NCBI GenBank assembly: GCA_964473465.1
Contig: CAYYPE010000001.1
Location: 376,955 to 440,954 of the forward strand
Origin: CALHRB01 sp964473465
Lineage (GTDB): Bacteria; Bacteroidota; Ignavibacteria; Kapaibacteriales; UBA2268
Reading direction: 5' to 3'
Length of the DNA stretch: 64,000 nt
Shown here piece after piece: positions 16,985 to 27,189 of the stretch. Position numbers and translations under genes: made by a program. Each line of letters starts with the position of its first letter. Position 1 is the first letter of the stretch. Below the pieces are notes generated by a model that was not told the DNA's origin, searched no databases, and saw only the letters and a list, made by a program, of their open reading frames with translations.

Positions 16985-19762
16985 TTGGTTATGACAAATA
17001 GAATATATCTGATTTTAGTTTTTCTTATTCCAATTTTATTTTTTGTTAATTGCTCAAGCCAGAAAAAAATAATACAACCGAACGGCAACGTAAAGTCATT
17101 GAATACTACTTTGGATGATCTGGCTCCGAGCCAGCGACCAGAAAAAGGAGTAAGCTGTGAACCTTGCTCAAATGAATTCCTTACCAAAGTTCAATCTCCA
17201 GAAAACGGAGTTAAACCTTCAAAAAGGTTTTTAACTGAATTTCTGGAATTGAAATATGGTTTGTATCCTGAAGCTATTACGTTCATAACTGATACAAAAG
17301 GCTATTTTTCTGTTGCTCACCCACCTGATAAAAGATCCTCGGATTTGTTAGGTTTTCCTGTTCACGGTTTTATCGGCGGAACGGATATTTTTGAGTTTGA
17401 TCTTGAAGATATGACCCAGCCAATAAAATCCCTAAGCGATACTATCAATTCAATCGTGTGGGATTCCCATCCTGCGGCGGTTTCCGATGAAAAATGTAAT
17501 GTTTTTTTAATCTGGTCTTCTGATAGGGCTGATATTGGTGGTTATAGCTCACCATTCCTGAAAATAGATAAAATTAAAGAAGAATCTGATTATAGTGGAA
17601 ACAGTGATTTATTTTTTGCTTTCAGGATTAATGGTGTTTGGTCAGAACCCAAAAATTTGAAGGATTATGTGCCTAACTTAAATACAACGAAAAGGGAAGA
17701 AACTCCATTTTTATATTGTAATTGTCTGAAACCAGTATTATTCTTTTCATCGGATCGAGATGGGGATTTTGATATTTTTTATGTCAGGCTTTCTATTGAT
17801 TTCGAAAAGCAAGAAGTATCAAGTTCCGGGCAAATCGTTAAGCTACCCCGTGATAATGAATCTTTGAATCCGTCACAAATTAATTCAGAGTATCAGGATT
17901 TTTTCCCATTTATACCAAAGCCATTATCAGATAGGAAATCAGAAAATTTCATCTATTTTTCTTCTAACAGATTATCATCACCCAAAGATTATAACAAGGA
18001 TACAAAAATATCAAGTGTTGGTGGTTATGATATTTATAAATTTCCAATACCTGAAGGATTGGAATGCACTCCCCCTGTTATCACTTATAATATCAGATTA
18101 CTTGATGCAGTTAATCCTTCAAACAAAGTTATTAAACCGATCATAAATCTGAATTCAATAATTGATAATAATTATCCATTTATAAAGACCAGCATGGGAG
18201 ATAATTCAGATGAATTTTATACCCAGAGAGCCACTTTAATTGAGCAATACCTTAGCAATAATAATTACAAAAAAGACATTAAAGAGACAATAACAAGCAA
18301 TGAAAATGTTGCTTCCTTCAAATTGAAACCCGGCATAAACTACCTATTTAATGGTGGTTCAACTCAAAACGATATAAATTGTATAGAAGGAGCTGACAGA
18401 ACACTAAGTCATTACTCAATTCGAAAAATTGTGGAAATTGCCCCACGAATAGAAAAAGAGCAAAGGGAAATTGAATTTTATGAGTATAAAACCAAAGAAA
18501 AGAAAACTGGATATGATACTGTTTTCAACGAAGTTTTAATTCAGCCTTCACAATTGAATCAATTATACAAACCGGAAAACAAGATTGAATCAATCCAGAT
18601 GGAAGGCGAAAAATTAAAGGTAAAATACTATACTATTGTTCCCAGAAAAGAGATAATTGAAATGGATTCAGTTTTGGTTAAGAAAAAAATCACAATTGAT
18701 GTTCCTGTCAGGCAATTTGATACAAGCTATGTTATGGTTAATGCTTCGAATCTTGCTCTATCAGAAAAAACAAAACGGGAAGGACTGATTAGATTTAACA
18801 AGATAAAGGATGATATAACTGTTGAGGATACAATCTATGTCTGGCCTCAGTATTATTATTATCCTCCCTGCGAATGGAGATATGTGTCTGACACAGCAGA
18901 AATGAGGAGAAACGTTCCCTATTTTATGACTTGTTTCTGGGAAGTAAATACTACTTCAAATTTGCCAAGACAACTGAATTTACTCAGAACTGACAGATAT
19001 GAAGATGCATCATTCATTGAACTTCACAAGAAAAATCAATATTTTGGATGGGATAGACCAGATATTACGGGAGATAGAGTTGAACAAAGAAAGCAAAAAC
19101 ACGCAAATCGTGTTGAAAGGTATAGGCAATTTGCAAAAATCGTAGATGAAAATCTGAAATTAATGACAGATGAAATAGCAAAGAAAATTATTCCTTTATT
19201 CAAAGAACTCGATTCAAAATCTTCCGGGAATCAGAACAAGTTAATTATCGTTATCAATGGTTATAGTGATGTTAGACCAATTATCAGGGGAACATACCTT
19301 GGTGAAGAGACTATTAAGTACTTATCCGTTGGGTATGATGATGAAACAACAAGAATAACAGGAAAATCTATTGTGGAAGTTCCACCGGAGGCTTCGCTTG
19401 TAGATCCTTTGAATGATTACCTTTCCAAGCTAAGAGCTTTCAATGGCTACCGTGAAGTTATAAAAAGACTGGAACAATATCCTGAATTTAAAGAGTATTT
19501 GGACAAAGGGCTTGTTTTAATTCCCGAACAAATAAATACTATTGAAGAATTCAATAAGATGATGGATAAATGCAAAATCTTATTTTTTGTTGAGGGAAGG
19601 AAAATTGACCCTAATGTGAAACCAGAAATTACAGCATATGCTGGTGAAGATCGAGATTATTATATTCTTGACCCGGTTAGAAGAATTGATGTAGTAGTTA
19701 AAAGAGTTGATTATTTTAATGGGGAGATTCAAAAGCCCAAATGCTGTAAGCCAGCTGATTAA
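16985..19762 (+). CDS. Large lipoprotein with PD40 propeller and OmpA-like C-terminus
   Basis: A 925-residue protein with signal and lipobox FFVNC (about Cys20) and a nearby CEPC pair. The region about 155-360 holds PD40/WD40-like propeller motifs (IWSSDRADIGGY, FFSSDRDGDFDIFYV, YFSSNRLSSPKDY). The C-terminus resembles an OmpA peptidoglycan-binding domain: GYSDVRP matches the GHTD motif, LSKLRA the LSxxRA helix, and DPVRRIDVVV the final RRxE/D strand. It carries long insertions between these. The order lipobox-propeller-OmpA recalls T9SS PorE-type proteins, but I would not name it PorE without a search. It probably bridges outer membrane and peptidoglycan. It closes the 14346-19762 cluster. 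Confidence 0.75.
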   Translation: MVMTNRIYLILVFLIPILFFVNCSSQKKIIQPNGNVKSLNTTLDDLAPSQRPEKGVSCEPCSNEFLTKVQSPENGVKPSKRFLTEFLELKYGLYPEAITFITDTKGYFSVAHPPDKRSSDLLGFPVHGFIGGTDIFEFDLEDMTQPIKSLSDTINSIVWDSHPAAVSDEKCNVFLIWSSDRADIGGYSSPFLKIDKIKEESDYSGNSDLFFAFRINGVWSEPKNLKDYVPNLNTTKREETPFLYCNCLKPVLFFSSDRDGDFDIFYVRLSIDFEKQEVSSSGQIVKLPRDNESLNPSQINSEYQDFFPFIPKPLSDRKSENFIYFSSNRLSSPKDYNKDTKISSVGGYDIYKFPIPEGLECTPPVITYNIRLLDAVNPSNKVIKPIINLNSIIDNNYPFIKTSMGDNSDEFYTQRATLIEQYLSNNNYKKDIKETITSNENVASFKLKPGINYLFNGGSTQNDINCIEGADRTLSHYSIRKIVEIAPRIEKEQREIEFYEYKTKEKKTGYDTVFNEVLIQPSQLNQLYKPENKIESIQMEGEKLKVKYYTIVPRKEIIEMDSVLVKKKITIDVPVRQFDTSYVMVNASNLALSEKTKREGLIRFNKIKDDITVEDTIYVWPQYYYYPPCEWRYVSDTAEMRRNVPYFMTCFWEVNTTSNLPRQLNLLRTDRYEDASFIELHKKNQYFGWDRPDITGDRVEQRKQKHANRVERYRQFAKIVDENLKLMTDEIAKKIIPLFKELDSKSSGNQNKLIIVINGYSDVRPIIRGTYLGEETIKYLSVGYDDETTRITGKSIVEVPPEASLVDPLNDYLSKLRAFNGYREVIKRLEQYPEFKEYLDKGLVLIPEQINTIEEFNKMMDKCKILFFVEGRKIDPNVKPEITAYAGEDRDYYILDPVRRIDVVVKRVDYFNGEIQKPKCCKPAD

Positions 19763-19787
19763 AATCACTATTTAAATATAATTCTAA

Positions 19788-20240
19788 TTAAGTTTTCGAA
19801 TAATTTTCAATTTTTTCCTTGATGTCTCTCATAAGAGAGTCGTCGGCAAGTTCCTGAATCATTTCGAAAAGGACACGTTCTTCCTTTCGAATGTGGGATT
19901 CAAGGAATTTACCGAATTCAATTAGAATTTCCGAAGAATCTTTGTTTTTCTTTATATTATCTAAAAGTTCGTAAAATTTTTTATGCTCTGTGATGATTTC
20001 TTCAATTAATCTGTCAAGTTCAGTGTCTAAGTTTTTTAAAAGTTGAAAAAGAACTTCTTCCTCAATTTTGAAATGCTGAATTAATTCACTATTGAAGAAA
20101 GCAATTGTATAGTCAGCCTTTCCTTTGGTATCTGTCGGATATCCCTTATAAGCCTTATCATTCATCAAAAGCACCTGAGCTAAAAGCAAGCCCTGATGAT
20201 GGTCTTTCGAAAGTCTAATTAAAGCTGAATTTCTTTTCAT
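19788..20240 (-). CDS. Hemerythrin-like domain protein
   Basis: A 150-residue all-helical protein with histidine and carboxylate ligands of a hemerythrin four-helix bundle: SKDHHQGLLLA near the start, HFKIEEEVLF, EHKKFYELL and HIRKEERVLFE. Members bind a di-iron centre and sense or handle oxygen, nitric oxide or iron. The ATG overlaps the stop of the upstream membrane gene by one base (TGATG), indicating coupling in the same operon as the ABC transporter. Confidence 0.88.
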   Translation of the reverse strand: MKRNSALIRLSKDHHQGLLLAQVLLMNDKAYKGYPTDTKGKADYTIAFFNSELIQHFKIEEEVLFQLLKNLDTELDRLIEEIITEHKKFYELLDNIKKNKDSSEILIEFGKFLESHIRKEERVLFEMIQELADDSLMRDIKEKIENYSKT

Positions 20241-21658
20241 CAGTCAATTCTTTCTATTTTTTGAGAAATTGATTTATATTTTCGACTCATTATAAAAAAT
20301 AGGAATGCAGCTTGTAGCAAGATAGGGATTGTGCCGTTAAAGAAAGTGCTTTCGGCAGATGGGAAGAACATTGGAACAACATCATTCAAATCAAATACAC
20401 TTAGAATTCCCGGTAATAAGGTATATGCAAGAAATAAAAATACGATTGAGGTAAAATCAGGTTTTTTGAATTTACCGGTAAACGATATAAAATGAACAAA
20501 ACAAATGTCTCTTATCAAGAATAATAATAAATTAAGCGAAAGAAAAACTGTGATATCGAAAAAGAAGTTTTCAGTTCTGTTAATTACATAAGTTAAAGTG
20601 TAGATTGTAATTATTAGTGTTAGAATTATGGATAGAATTAAAGAAATAACCCATAGCGGTAGGATGTTGCTAAATTCTTTATAATCTTTTAATTTAATAG
20701 ACTTAAGCAATTTTTTGTAATCAGTTATATGTTTGGGTTCTAAAAATAATGAGAAGTAAGTAATCAATAGCATTGAGAAATAAGCAAGGTTCAAACCTAT
20801 GTAAAATACTTCTTTTGAGTCAATAATCTCAGAAATTTGGCTTGAGAAACCTGAAATGTAGAAAATTATATAAATCAAAAAACCTAACCAGACCGAGAAT
20901 CCAGATGGGTATCCAAGTTCATATCTGAAACTTCGGTATAAACCTGCTATACTCCACAAAAAGAAAGGGATTGATGTTAAAAGCATGAAATCATTGATTT
21001 CAAAAGATATGTTATGCCACAGAATTGTTGTTGAAAGGTTAAAAAGTCCTTGATTGGTTGTGTTATCAAAAAAATAAAATATGAACGTTGAATAACCAAG
21101 ATACCAAGCTAAAGCAAGTCCGATAAGAAAATAAAGAGTGCTGTTTACTTTAGTCTTGTAGCGATTCTTTTTGATACCAATCAAAGTTAATGAAATAATG
21201 ACAGAATGGATAGTAATTGCATTAAATATGTTTGTTAGAGAAATTTTTAACACCAGAAAGGTATTGTCAACAAAGAAAGCAGCGATAAAATTCAGGATGA
21301 TTAAAATAAGTCCTCCATACCATGCATAGGAGGTTGCCCCAAAAAGTTTTCCTATTGTCATCTGCCATGGACTGTTCAAAGATAAAACCTGATTATCCCA
21401 AGTTCTTTCATTAATTTCACTTATCACTGAATCAGCAGAAAGTTTTGATCCCCAAATGAATACAATGATATTAAACATGATTGTTGTGAAAATTACAACG
21501 GCATCAGCAAAATTTGATGAAAAAGTGGATATAAGAATTAAAAATAAAGCAAAAATTAAAGGCATCAATATTAATCGGGTGGAATTGAATTCAACCCAGA
21601 TATTTCTTGTCAATTCGGGATTGTTAAAAATTAATCTATTATAACTGTTCTTCATCAA
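20240..21658 (-). CDS. ABC transporter membrane subunit, about 12 helices
   Basis: A 472-residue integral membrane protein with about twelve hydrophobic helices and little soluble sequence. The first cytoplasmic loop holds INERTWDNQVLSLNSPWQM, the type of loop that contacts an ATPase in ABC-2 proteins. It overlaps the ATPase gene by 20 bases and the hemerythrin gene by one base, so it is the membrane partner of 21639-22559. No substrate is visible. It resembles export or gliding-type ABC-2 systems rather than importers because no binding protein is encoded nearby. Confidence 0.85.
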   Translation of the reverse strand: MMKNSYNRLIFNNPELTRNIWVEFNSTRLILMPLIFALFLILISTFSSNFADAVVIFTTIMFNIIVFIWGSKLSADSVISEINERTWDNQVLSLNSPWQMTIGKLFGATSYAWYGGLILIILNFIAAFFVDNTFLVLKISLTNIFNAITIHSVIISLTLIGIKKNRYKTKVNSTLYFLIGLALAWYLGYSTFIFYFFDNTTNQGLFNLSTTILWHNISFEINDFMLLTSIPFFLWSIAGLYRSFRYELGYPSGFSVWLGFLIYIIFYISGFSSQISEIIDSKEVFYIGLNLAYFSMLLITYFSLFLEPKHITDYKKLLKSIKLKDYKEFSNILPLWVISLILSIILTLIITIYTLTYVINRTENFFFDITVFLSLNLLLFLIRDICFVHFISFTGKFKKPDFTSIVFLFLAYTLLPGILSVFDLNDVVPMFFPSAESTFFNGTIPILLQAAFLFFIMSRKYKSISQKIERID

Positions 21659-22559
21659 TTTTTTTCAAATAGTAATCCTGAATATTTGGGTGTTTTGAAT
21701 AAAACTGAGCAACAGGTAACCCGTTATCAATTAATTTTTTCAGTAATTGATGTTGGTCAGCAACATCACCGGAATATAAAAGTTTGATTTTGAATCCGTC
21801 AATTTCATATTTTTTTATTAGAGGTTCATTCCGCAACAATTCATCAATATTATCAATCGGATAATTAAAATGAATGAGTAGAAGCTTATCGTTTATGTCT
21901 GACTTAAGCTCTTCAACTTCTGATTCTGTAATTTTCCCATTTCTAAGGATTAAGATATTATTAGCATATTGATCCAGTTCAGCAAGGATATGAGAAGAAA
22001 CAATGATTGTCATACCCTCTTTGTTCAATTCGAGAAAAAGTTGCGAAAGAGAATTTCTTGACTCTGGATCTAATCCCGAAGCAGGTTCATCCAGAAGAAG
22101 CAGTTTAGGACTATGAATAATTGCTTGAGCAATTGCAAGTCTCTGGCGATAACCTCTTGATAAAAAACTAATTTTGGAATTTAACTTTTCGGATATTTTG
22201 AGTTGATAAGCCACCTCAATTATTCTATTGTCTAATTGAGAAGGGTCACATTTATAAGAGAAATAAACATAAGCCAAGGCTTGCTTTACAGTCAAGTCAT
22301 CATATAAACCGAAATAATCCTGAAGGTAACCTATTGATTTCCTTATTTCAAGGGGCTTGTCAATGATATTTATGCCGTCAATGAAAATAGTGCCAGAGAA
22401 AGGATTGTAGAGTGAGCTCAAACATTTTAGTAATGTAGTTTTTCCTGCTCCATTTGGTCCGACGAGAGCAGTAATTGAACCTTCGGGAATATTAAAACTA
22501 ATATTATCGAGAGCTCTTGTTTCCTGATAATCAAAAATTAAATTTTCGACTTTGACCAT
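21639..22559 (-). CDS. ABC transporter ATP-binding protein
   Basis: A 306-residue nucleotide-binding subunit with every expected motif: Walker A GPNGAGKTT (about residues 34-42), signature LSRGYRQRLAIAQ, Walker B LLLLDEPASGLDP and switch histidine in IVSSHIL. The C-terminal extension is typical of CcmA/NatA-type exporters. It energises the adjacent membrane subunit. It starts three bases after the E1 fusion gene and overlaps the membrane gene, so all are one transcript. Confidence 0.95.
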   Translation of the reverse strand: MVKVENLIFDYQETRALDNISFNIPEGSITALVGPNGAGKTTLLKCLSSLYNPFSGTIFIDGINIIDKPLEIRKSIGYLQDYFGLYDDLTVKQALAYVYFSYKCDPSQLDNRIIEVAYQLKISEKLNSKISFLSRGYRQRLAIAQAIIHSPKLLLLDEPASGLDPESRNSLSQLFLELNKEGMTIIVSSHILAELDQYANNILILRNGKITESEVEELKSDINDKLLLIHFNYPIDNIDELLRNEPLIKKYEIDGFKIKLLYSGDVADQHQLLKKLIDNGLPVAQFYSKHPNIQDYYLKKIDEEQL

Positions 22560-22562
22560 TAA

Positions 22563-24755
22563 TTAAAATGAGATTAATGTATTCAAATCAGAAAAAATCT
22601 TGTCTTCATTTGGCAAAACATCATTTTCGTAAACAGGATGATAAGGAATATGGCAATCCTTAGCAGTCTGTCTCATAATTGGTGCATCAAGATAATGGAA
22701 AGCTTCCCGGGCAATTGTAGCAGCAATCTCGGCACCAAAACCTGTTGTCATTGTATCTTCGTGGACTATTAGAACTCTTCCGGTTTTTTTAACAGAATTT
22801 AAGACTAATTCTTTGTCCCAAGGAATGATTGTTCTCAAATCAATGATTTCTACAGAAATATCAGAATTGCGTTCTAATCTTTTGACAGCATTGAGTGAAT
22901 CCTTGACGCCCATGCCGTAAGTTACAATAGTTGCATTTTCGCCGCTTTTAACAATTTTACCTTTGCCGAATGGTAGAAGGTAATTATCGTCAGGTTCTAC
23001 TGTTGTTGAAAATGGAAGACGGTATAATCCTTTATGTTCGCAGAATATGACTGGGTCCTGAAGTCTGCAGGCTGTTTTTAATAATCCTTTAGCATCGGCA
23101 GCTGTGCTTGGATAAGCAATAAACAAACCGGGGATATGAGAAAAAATTGATTCAATATTTTGTGAATGGTATAATCCTCCGTGAATATAGCCACCAACAG
23201 CAACACGAACAACCGCGGGACAGGAAAAACCATTATTCGAGCGGTAACGTAATGTTGCTAATTCATTCTTGAGCTGCATGAAAGCAGGCCAGATGTAATC
23301 ACCGAATTGAATTTCGACGACAGGTTTAAAGCCACGAACAGCAAGACCAACTGCGACTCCGATAATAGAGGCTTCGGCGAGTGGAGAGTTGAAAACTCTT
23401 TCTGTTCCAAAAGCGTTGGATAAACCTCGTGTTGCAGTAAAGACTCCGCCTTTGGGATCGGCAATGTCTTCTCCAAATATCAGCATTTTTGGATTATATT
23501 TCATTTCTTCGTGGAGAGCATGATTAATCGCATCAACAAAAACAACCTTGTTCCCTTTGGTAGGTTCTGATGAGGTATAATTCAAGTTTCTGGTTTCCTC
23601 GGGGGCAAAGATATGTTTCAAAGAGTCTTCGGCGACTGGATCGGGTCTTGATTCAGCCCAATCGGCGGACTCATCAATTTCCCTAACGACATCTTCCCAA
23701 AGTCCATTGATTTCATCGGAGGTAGCGATTTCGTTTTCGACTAAATAATTACTTAATATTTTTATACAATCACGTTCTTGTTTTGCTTTTTCGAGTTCAT
23801 CAGCAGGGCGGTATTTTTTTTGGTCATCGCTCGAGGAGTGGGGAAGCAATCTTTCGACCATTGAATGAAGGAGAACGGGACCTTTTCCAGCTCTGAGATA
23901 TTCAACAGCATCTCTTGCCGCAGCAAGTGATTTGAAAAAGTCAGTTCCATCGAAAGTCTTCATCATTAAATTCTGATAGCAACAGAATGAATGACCTACA
24001 GTGCCTCCCATTGATTGTGATTCACGAGGAACAGAAATAGCATAGCCATTATCCTGAATATGAAAAAGGACAGGAAGTTTTTCTCTTGAAGCCCAGTTGA
24101 CTGCTTCATAGAATTCTCCCTGACTGGTTGTTCCTTCGCCGGAAGAGACATAGGTTATCTCGTCAAGGCCATCTTTCTTTGAGGCGAGGGCTGTGCCAAC
24201 AGCATTCAAAAACTGTGTTCCGGTTGGAGATGATTGAGTTGGAAGATTCAATCTCGGGCTTCCGTAATGGCCGGGCATCTGACGTCCACCTGAGGAAGGG
24301 CATTCAGCTTTAGCAAAAGCAAGGAGAAAATATTCTTTGCTTGTCATACCCATCGAGTAGGAGAAAGCATTATCGCGATAATATGTCCAACCCCAATCCT
24401 TCCCGGGTTGCAAAGAAAGAGCTATAGCGGTTTGCACTGCTTCGTGACCACTCCCTCCAATATGGAAGAATGATTTACCTTGTTTGACTAACATAAGGTG
24501 TTTTTCATCTGACCTTCTGGCTGTCATCATCAATCGAAGTGCTTTCATAATAAATTCTTTGTTCAAACCAAGAACTTCGTGCGGTTTTCCCTTCTTATTT
24601 AGTTTTACGGGTTGGACAGAGCAAGCAGGACCACGACCGTGGACACATTGATTGGAATCTAATGATTCCTCAATTGATTGCAGAATAATGTTATTATCAA
24701 TTTCTATATAAGAATCTTTTCCTTCTTTGCTGGTATTTTTCTTTGTGGACGCCAT
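22563..24755 (-). CDS. Fused E1 alpha/beta subunit of a 2-oxoacid dehydrogenase
   Basis: A 730-residue thiamine diphosphate enzyme in which both E1 subunits are one chain. The alpha half (about 75-385) has the TPP-binding stretch SGEGTTSQGEFYEAVNWAS ending in an NGYAIS loop. The beta half (about 400-730) has FGEDIADPKGGVFTATRGL, FNSPLAEASIIGVAVGLAV and a transketolase C-terminal domain. The family decarboxylates branched-chain 2-oxoacids or pyruvate and passes the acyl group to E2 lipoate. No E2 or E3 gene is in the window, so substrate is unproven; branched-chain 2-oxoacids are the best guess. A GGAG site precedes the ATG. It heads an operon with the ABC transporter and hemerythrin. Confidence 0.9.
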   Translation of the reverse strand: MASTKKNTSKEGKDSYIEIDNNIILQSIEESLDSNQCVHGRGPACSVQPVKLNKKGKPHEVLGLNKEFIMKALRLMMTARRSDEKHLMLVKQGKSFFHIGGSGHEAVQTAIALSLQPGKDWGWTYYRDNAFSYSMGMTSKEYFLLAFAKAECPSSGGRQMPGHYGSPRLNLPTQSSPTGTQFLNAVGTALASKKDGLDEITYVSSGEGTTSQGEFYEAVNWASREKLPVLFHIQDNGYAISVPRESQSMGGTVGHSFCCYQNLMMKTFDGTDFFKSLAAARDAVEYLRAGKGPVLLHSMVERLLPHSSSDDQKKYRPADELEKAKQERDCIKILSNYLVENEIATSDEINGLWEDVVREIDESADWAESRPDPVAEDSLKHIFAPEETRNLNYTSSEPTKGNKVVFVDAINHALHEEMKYNPKMLIFGEDIADPKGGVFTATRGLSNAFGTERVFNSPLAEASIIGVAVGLAVRGFKPVVEIQFGDYIWPAFMQLKNELATLRYRSNNGFSCPAVVRVAVGGYIHGGLYHSQNIESIFSHIPGLFIAYPSTAADAKGLLKTACRLQDPVIFCEHKGLYRLPFSTTVEPDDNYLLPFGKGKIVKSGENATIVTYGMGVKDSLNAVKRLERNSDISVEIIDLRTIIPWDKELVLNSVKKTGRVLIVHEDTMTTGFGAEIAATIAREAFHYLDAPIMRQTAKDCHIPYHPVYENDVLPNEDKIFSDLNTLISF

Positions 24756-24921
24756 AATTCTCCAAATATGTTACTAAAAGAAATAAAATTAGTTATTGTT
24801 CTTAATATTAAATCTGATTTTGGTAATTTTCAGATTGAAAGAACAGATTTTTTTAACATTCTAATTTTGAAAAAATTTTAGAAATGTTATAGCAATATTT
24901 AAACGAAATTAATATAAATTT

Positions 24922-26064
24922 ATGGCATGGAAAAATATAATCGGACAACAAAGAGTAAAAAAAATTCTTCAAAAGGCATTTATTGAAAATCGAATCTCCC
25001 ACAGCTATTGTTTTTGGGGTGATGAAGGAATTGGTAAGGAGGCAGTTGCTATAGAATTTGCAAAGCTTCTGAATTGTAAAAATCCGATATTCAATCAAAA
25101 TTCAGCCGAAGCTTGTGATGAGTGTTCCAGTTGCCAGAAAGCGAATATTTTACAACATCCGAATATCGATTTTATATTTTCTTTACCAACAGGAAAATCA
25201 ATTGAAAATCTGAATAATCCTGAGGGAAAAGATGATGAAGAGTTGATAGAAAACATCAGAAATGAGATGAAACTCAAGGCTCAAGATCTATATCATAAAG
25301 TTTCTTTGCCAAATGCAAATCAAATCAGAATAAACTCAATAAGAGAACTGAAAAAAAAATTATCTTTATCACAAATTCAGTCAGGGCGAAGATGTATAAT
25401 TGTTTTTGATGCTGATGAAATGACAACTGAAGCGTCAAATGCTTTCCTGAAATCTCTTGAAGAGCCAAATCCAGATATTACATTTATATTAGTAAGCTCC
25501 CGAAGACAGGCTATGCTAAGCACAATACTATCAAGGTGTCAGAAATTGAAATTCGATCCTATTTCCGATAATGATATGATCGAAACATTATGTTCCAGAT
25601 ATAATCAAAATTTAGAAGAAGCACGTTTGATTACTCAGTTTGCAAGGGGGTCTCTGACTCAGGCAATAGACTATCTTGATTCAGGTATGAAAGCAATGCG
25701 GGAGAGCGTTGTGAAAGTGCTTCGTTTAGCTTTGAAAAAGAGGAATTTCAGGAATGAACTTTATGAACATATAGAGTCTTTAATAAAAGCTAATGATAAA
25801 CACTCCATTGAAATATTTATATATTTAATAATTCTGTGGTTCAGGGATGCTTTTACTACTTTTCAAACAAGAAGCACAAAGAATGTTATTAATTTAGATC
25901 AGATTGAAACTGTTAACAGCTTTGCACAAAATTTTGGGGCGAAAAATATTGTAGAATGTATCGAAGTAGCGGAAAAACATTTTTCCCAGATCAGGAAAAA
26001 TGTTCAACCGCAACTTATTATAATGTCATTATTGCTAAGAATTAGAAAAATTCTTCTTGATTAG
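24922..26064 (+). CDS. holB: DNA polymerase III subunit delta'
   Basis: A 380-residue clamp-loader subunit. The N-terminal AAA+ domain opens with HSYCFWGDEGIGKEAVA, a P-loop. It carries the expected zinc-binding cysteines (Cys near 53 in LLNCKN, then CDECSSC near 69-75). Sensor 1 and SRC regions are visible (NAFLKSLEEPNP, LSTILSRCQ). It loads the beta sliding clamp together with delta and DnaX. It is divergent from the E1 fusion gene across 166 AT-rich bases. A TAATTTTG box at 24862-24869 could be its -7 element, but no well-spaced -33 box is visible. Confidence 0.9.
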   Translation: MAWKNIIGQQRVKKILQKAFIENRISHSYCFWGDEGIGKEAVAIEFAKLLNCKNPIFNQNSAEACDECSSCQKANILQHPNIDFIFSLPTGKSIENLNNPEGKDDEELIENIRNEMKLKAQDLYHKVSLPNANQIRINSIRELKKKLSLSQIQSGRRCIIVFDADEMTTEASNAFLKSLEEPNPDITFILVSSRRQAMLSTILSRCQKLKFDPISDNDMIETLCSRYNQNLEEARLITQFARGSLTQAIDYLDSGMKAMRESVVKVLRLALKKRNFRNELYEHIESLIKANDKHSIEIFIYLIILWFRDAFTTFQTRSTKNVINLDQIETVNSFAQNFGAKNIVECIEVAEKHFSQIRKNVQPQLIIMSLLLRIRKILLD

Positions 26065-26069
26065 AATTA

Positions 26070-27158
26070 TTAAACAAATGGCAATTTTGTAACCACAGCA
26101 GGATAAAGTTTTCCCCGGGCTTCAACCTGAATTGAACTGCCCGGTTCAGAATATTCAATACTGACATAACCCATACCTATTGGTTTATCAAGCATCGGGG
26201 AAAGATTGCCGCTTGTTACCGAGCCTATTTCATTGTCATTATTGAAAATCTTATAGTGATGCCTTGGAATCACTCTTTCAGCATTGACAATAAATCCGAC
26301 GAGTTTTCTTTTCAAACCCTCAGATTTCACTCTGGCAATTGCATCGCTACCGTTGAATGGACCTTTCTGAAGTTTGGTGATCCAGCCAAGTCCAGCTTCC
26401 AGAGGATTTGTTGTTTCATCAATGTCGTTTCCGTAAAGGCAGTAGCCTTTTTCTAAACGAAGAGTGTCCCTGCAGCCAAGTCCGACAGGTTCAATGCCAT
26501 ATTCTTCCCCTGCTTTATGAAGAGAATTCCAGACCTTTTCGGCTTCGGCGAAACCACCCCTGAAATAAAGTTCAAAACCAAGTTCACCTGTGTAACCCGT
26601 TCTGGAAATCATCATATCAATACCGGCGACCTTGCCATGAACAAAATTATAATATTTTATCTCCATGAGATTGGTATCAGTTAGTTTTTGAATTGTGTCG
26701 AGAGATTTTGGACCCTGAACAGCAAGAAGATTAATGTTCTGACTTTCGTTTTTCAAATCAATATCAAAACCTTCTGAATTTTTTACGCACCACTGCCAGT
26801 CCTTTTCCTCGCAAGCACCATTAACAACGAGCATAAAGAAATCATCGCTGATTTTATAAACAAGCATGTCATCAACTATTCCTCCATCGGGCAGACACAT
26901 AGCAGAATATTGAACACCTCCGGGGACTAATTTCGAGGCATCATTTATGGATATTTTCTGGACATATGCAAGGGCATCTTTGCCTTTGATTTCAAATTCA
27001 CCCATGTGTGAAACATCAAAAATTCCTACTGAATTTCTGACAACTTTATGCTCGTGAATAATTCCGTTTTTGTATTGAATAGGCATCTCAAAACCGGCAA
27101 ATTCGACCATTTTGGCTCCGGCTTGTTTATGCAGTTCATTAAATATTGTTTTTCTCAT
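26070..27158 (-). CDS. gcvT: Glycine cleavage system T protein (aminomethyltransferase)
   Basis: A 362-residue folate-dependent enzyme of normal length that transfers the methylene group from the aminomethyl-lipoyl H protein to tetrahydrofolate. Recognisable family stretches are FAGFEMPIQYKNGI, VFDVSHMGEFEIKG-like FDVSHMGE, SRTGYTGELGFEL and GLGCRDTLRLEKGYCLYG. Other glycine cleavage genes are not in the window. It is convergent with holB, five bases apart. Confidence 0.96.
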   Translation of the reverse strand: MRKTIFNELHKQAGAKMVEFAGFEMPIQYKNGIIHEHKVVRNSVGIFDVSHMGEFEIKGKDALAYVQKISINDASKLVPGGVQYSAMCLPDGGIVDDMLVYKISDDFFMLVVNGACEEKDWQWCVKNSEGFDIDLKNESQNINLLAVQGPKSLDTIQKLTDTNLMEIKYYNFVHGKVAGIDMMISRTGYTGELGFELYFRGGFAEAEKVWNSLHKAGEEYGIEPVGLGCRDTLRLEKGYCLYGNDIDETTNPLEAGLGWITKLQKGPFNGSDAIARVKSEGLKRKLVGFIVNAERVIPRHHYKIFNNDNEIGSVTSGNLSPMLDKPIGMGYVSIEYSEPGSSIQVEARGKLYPAVVTKLPFV

Positions 27159-27189
27159 AGTTTAATATTTCAGTTATTGACAAAATAAA

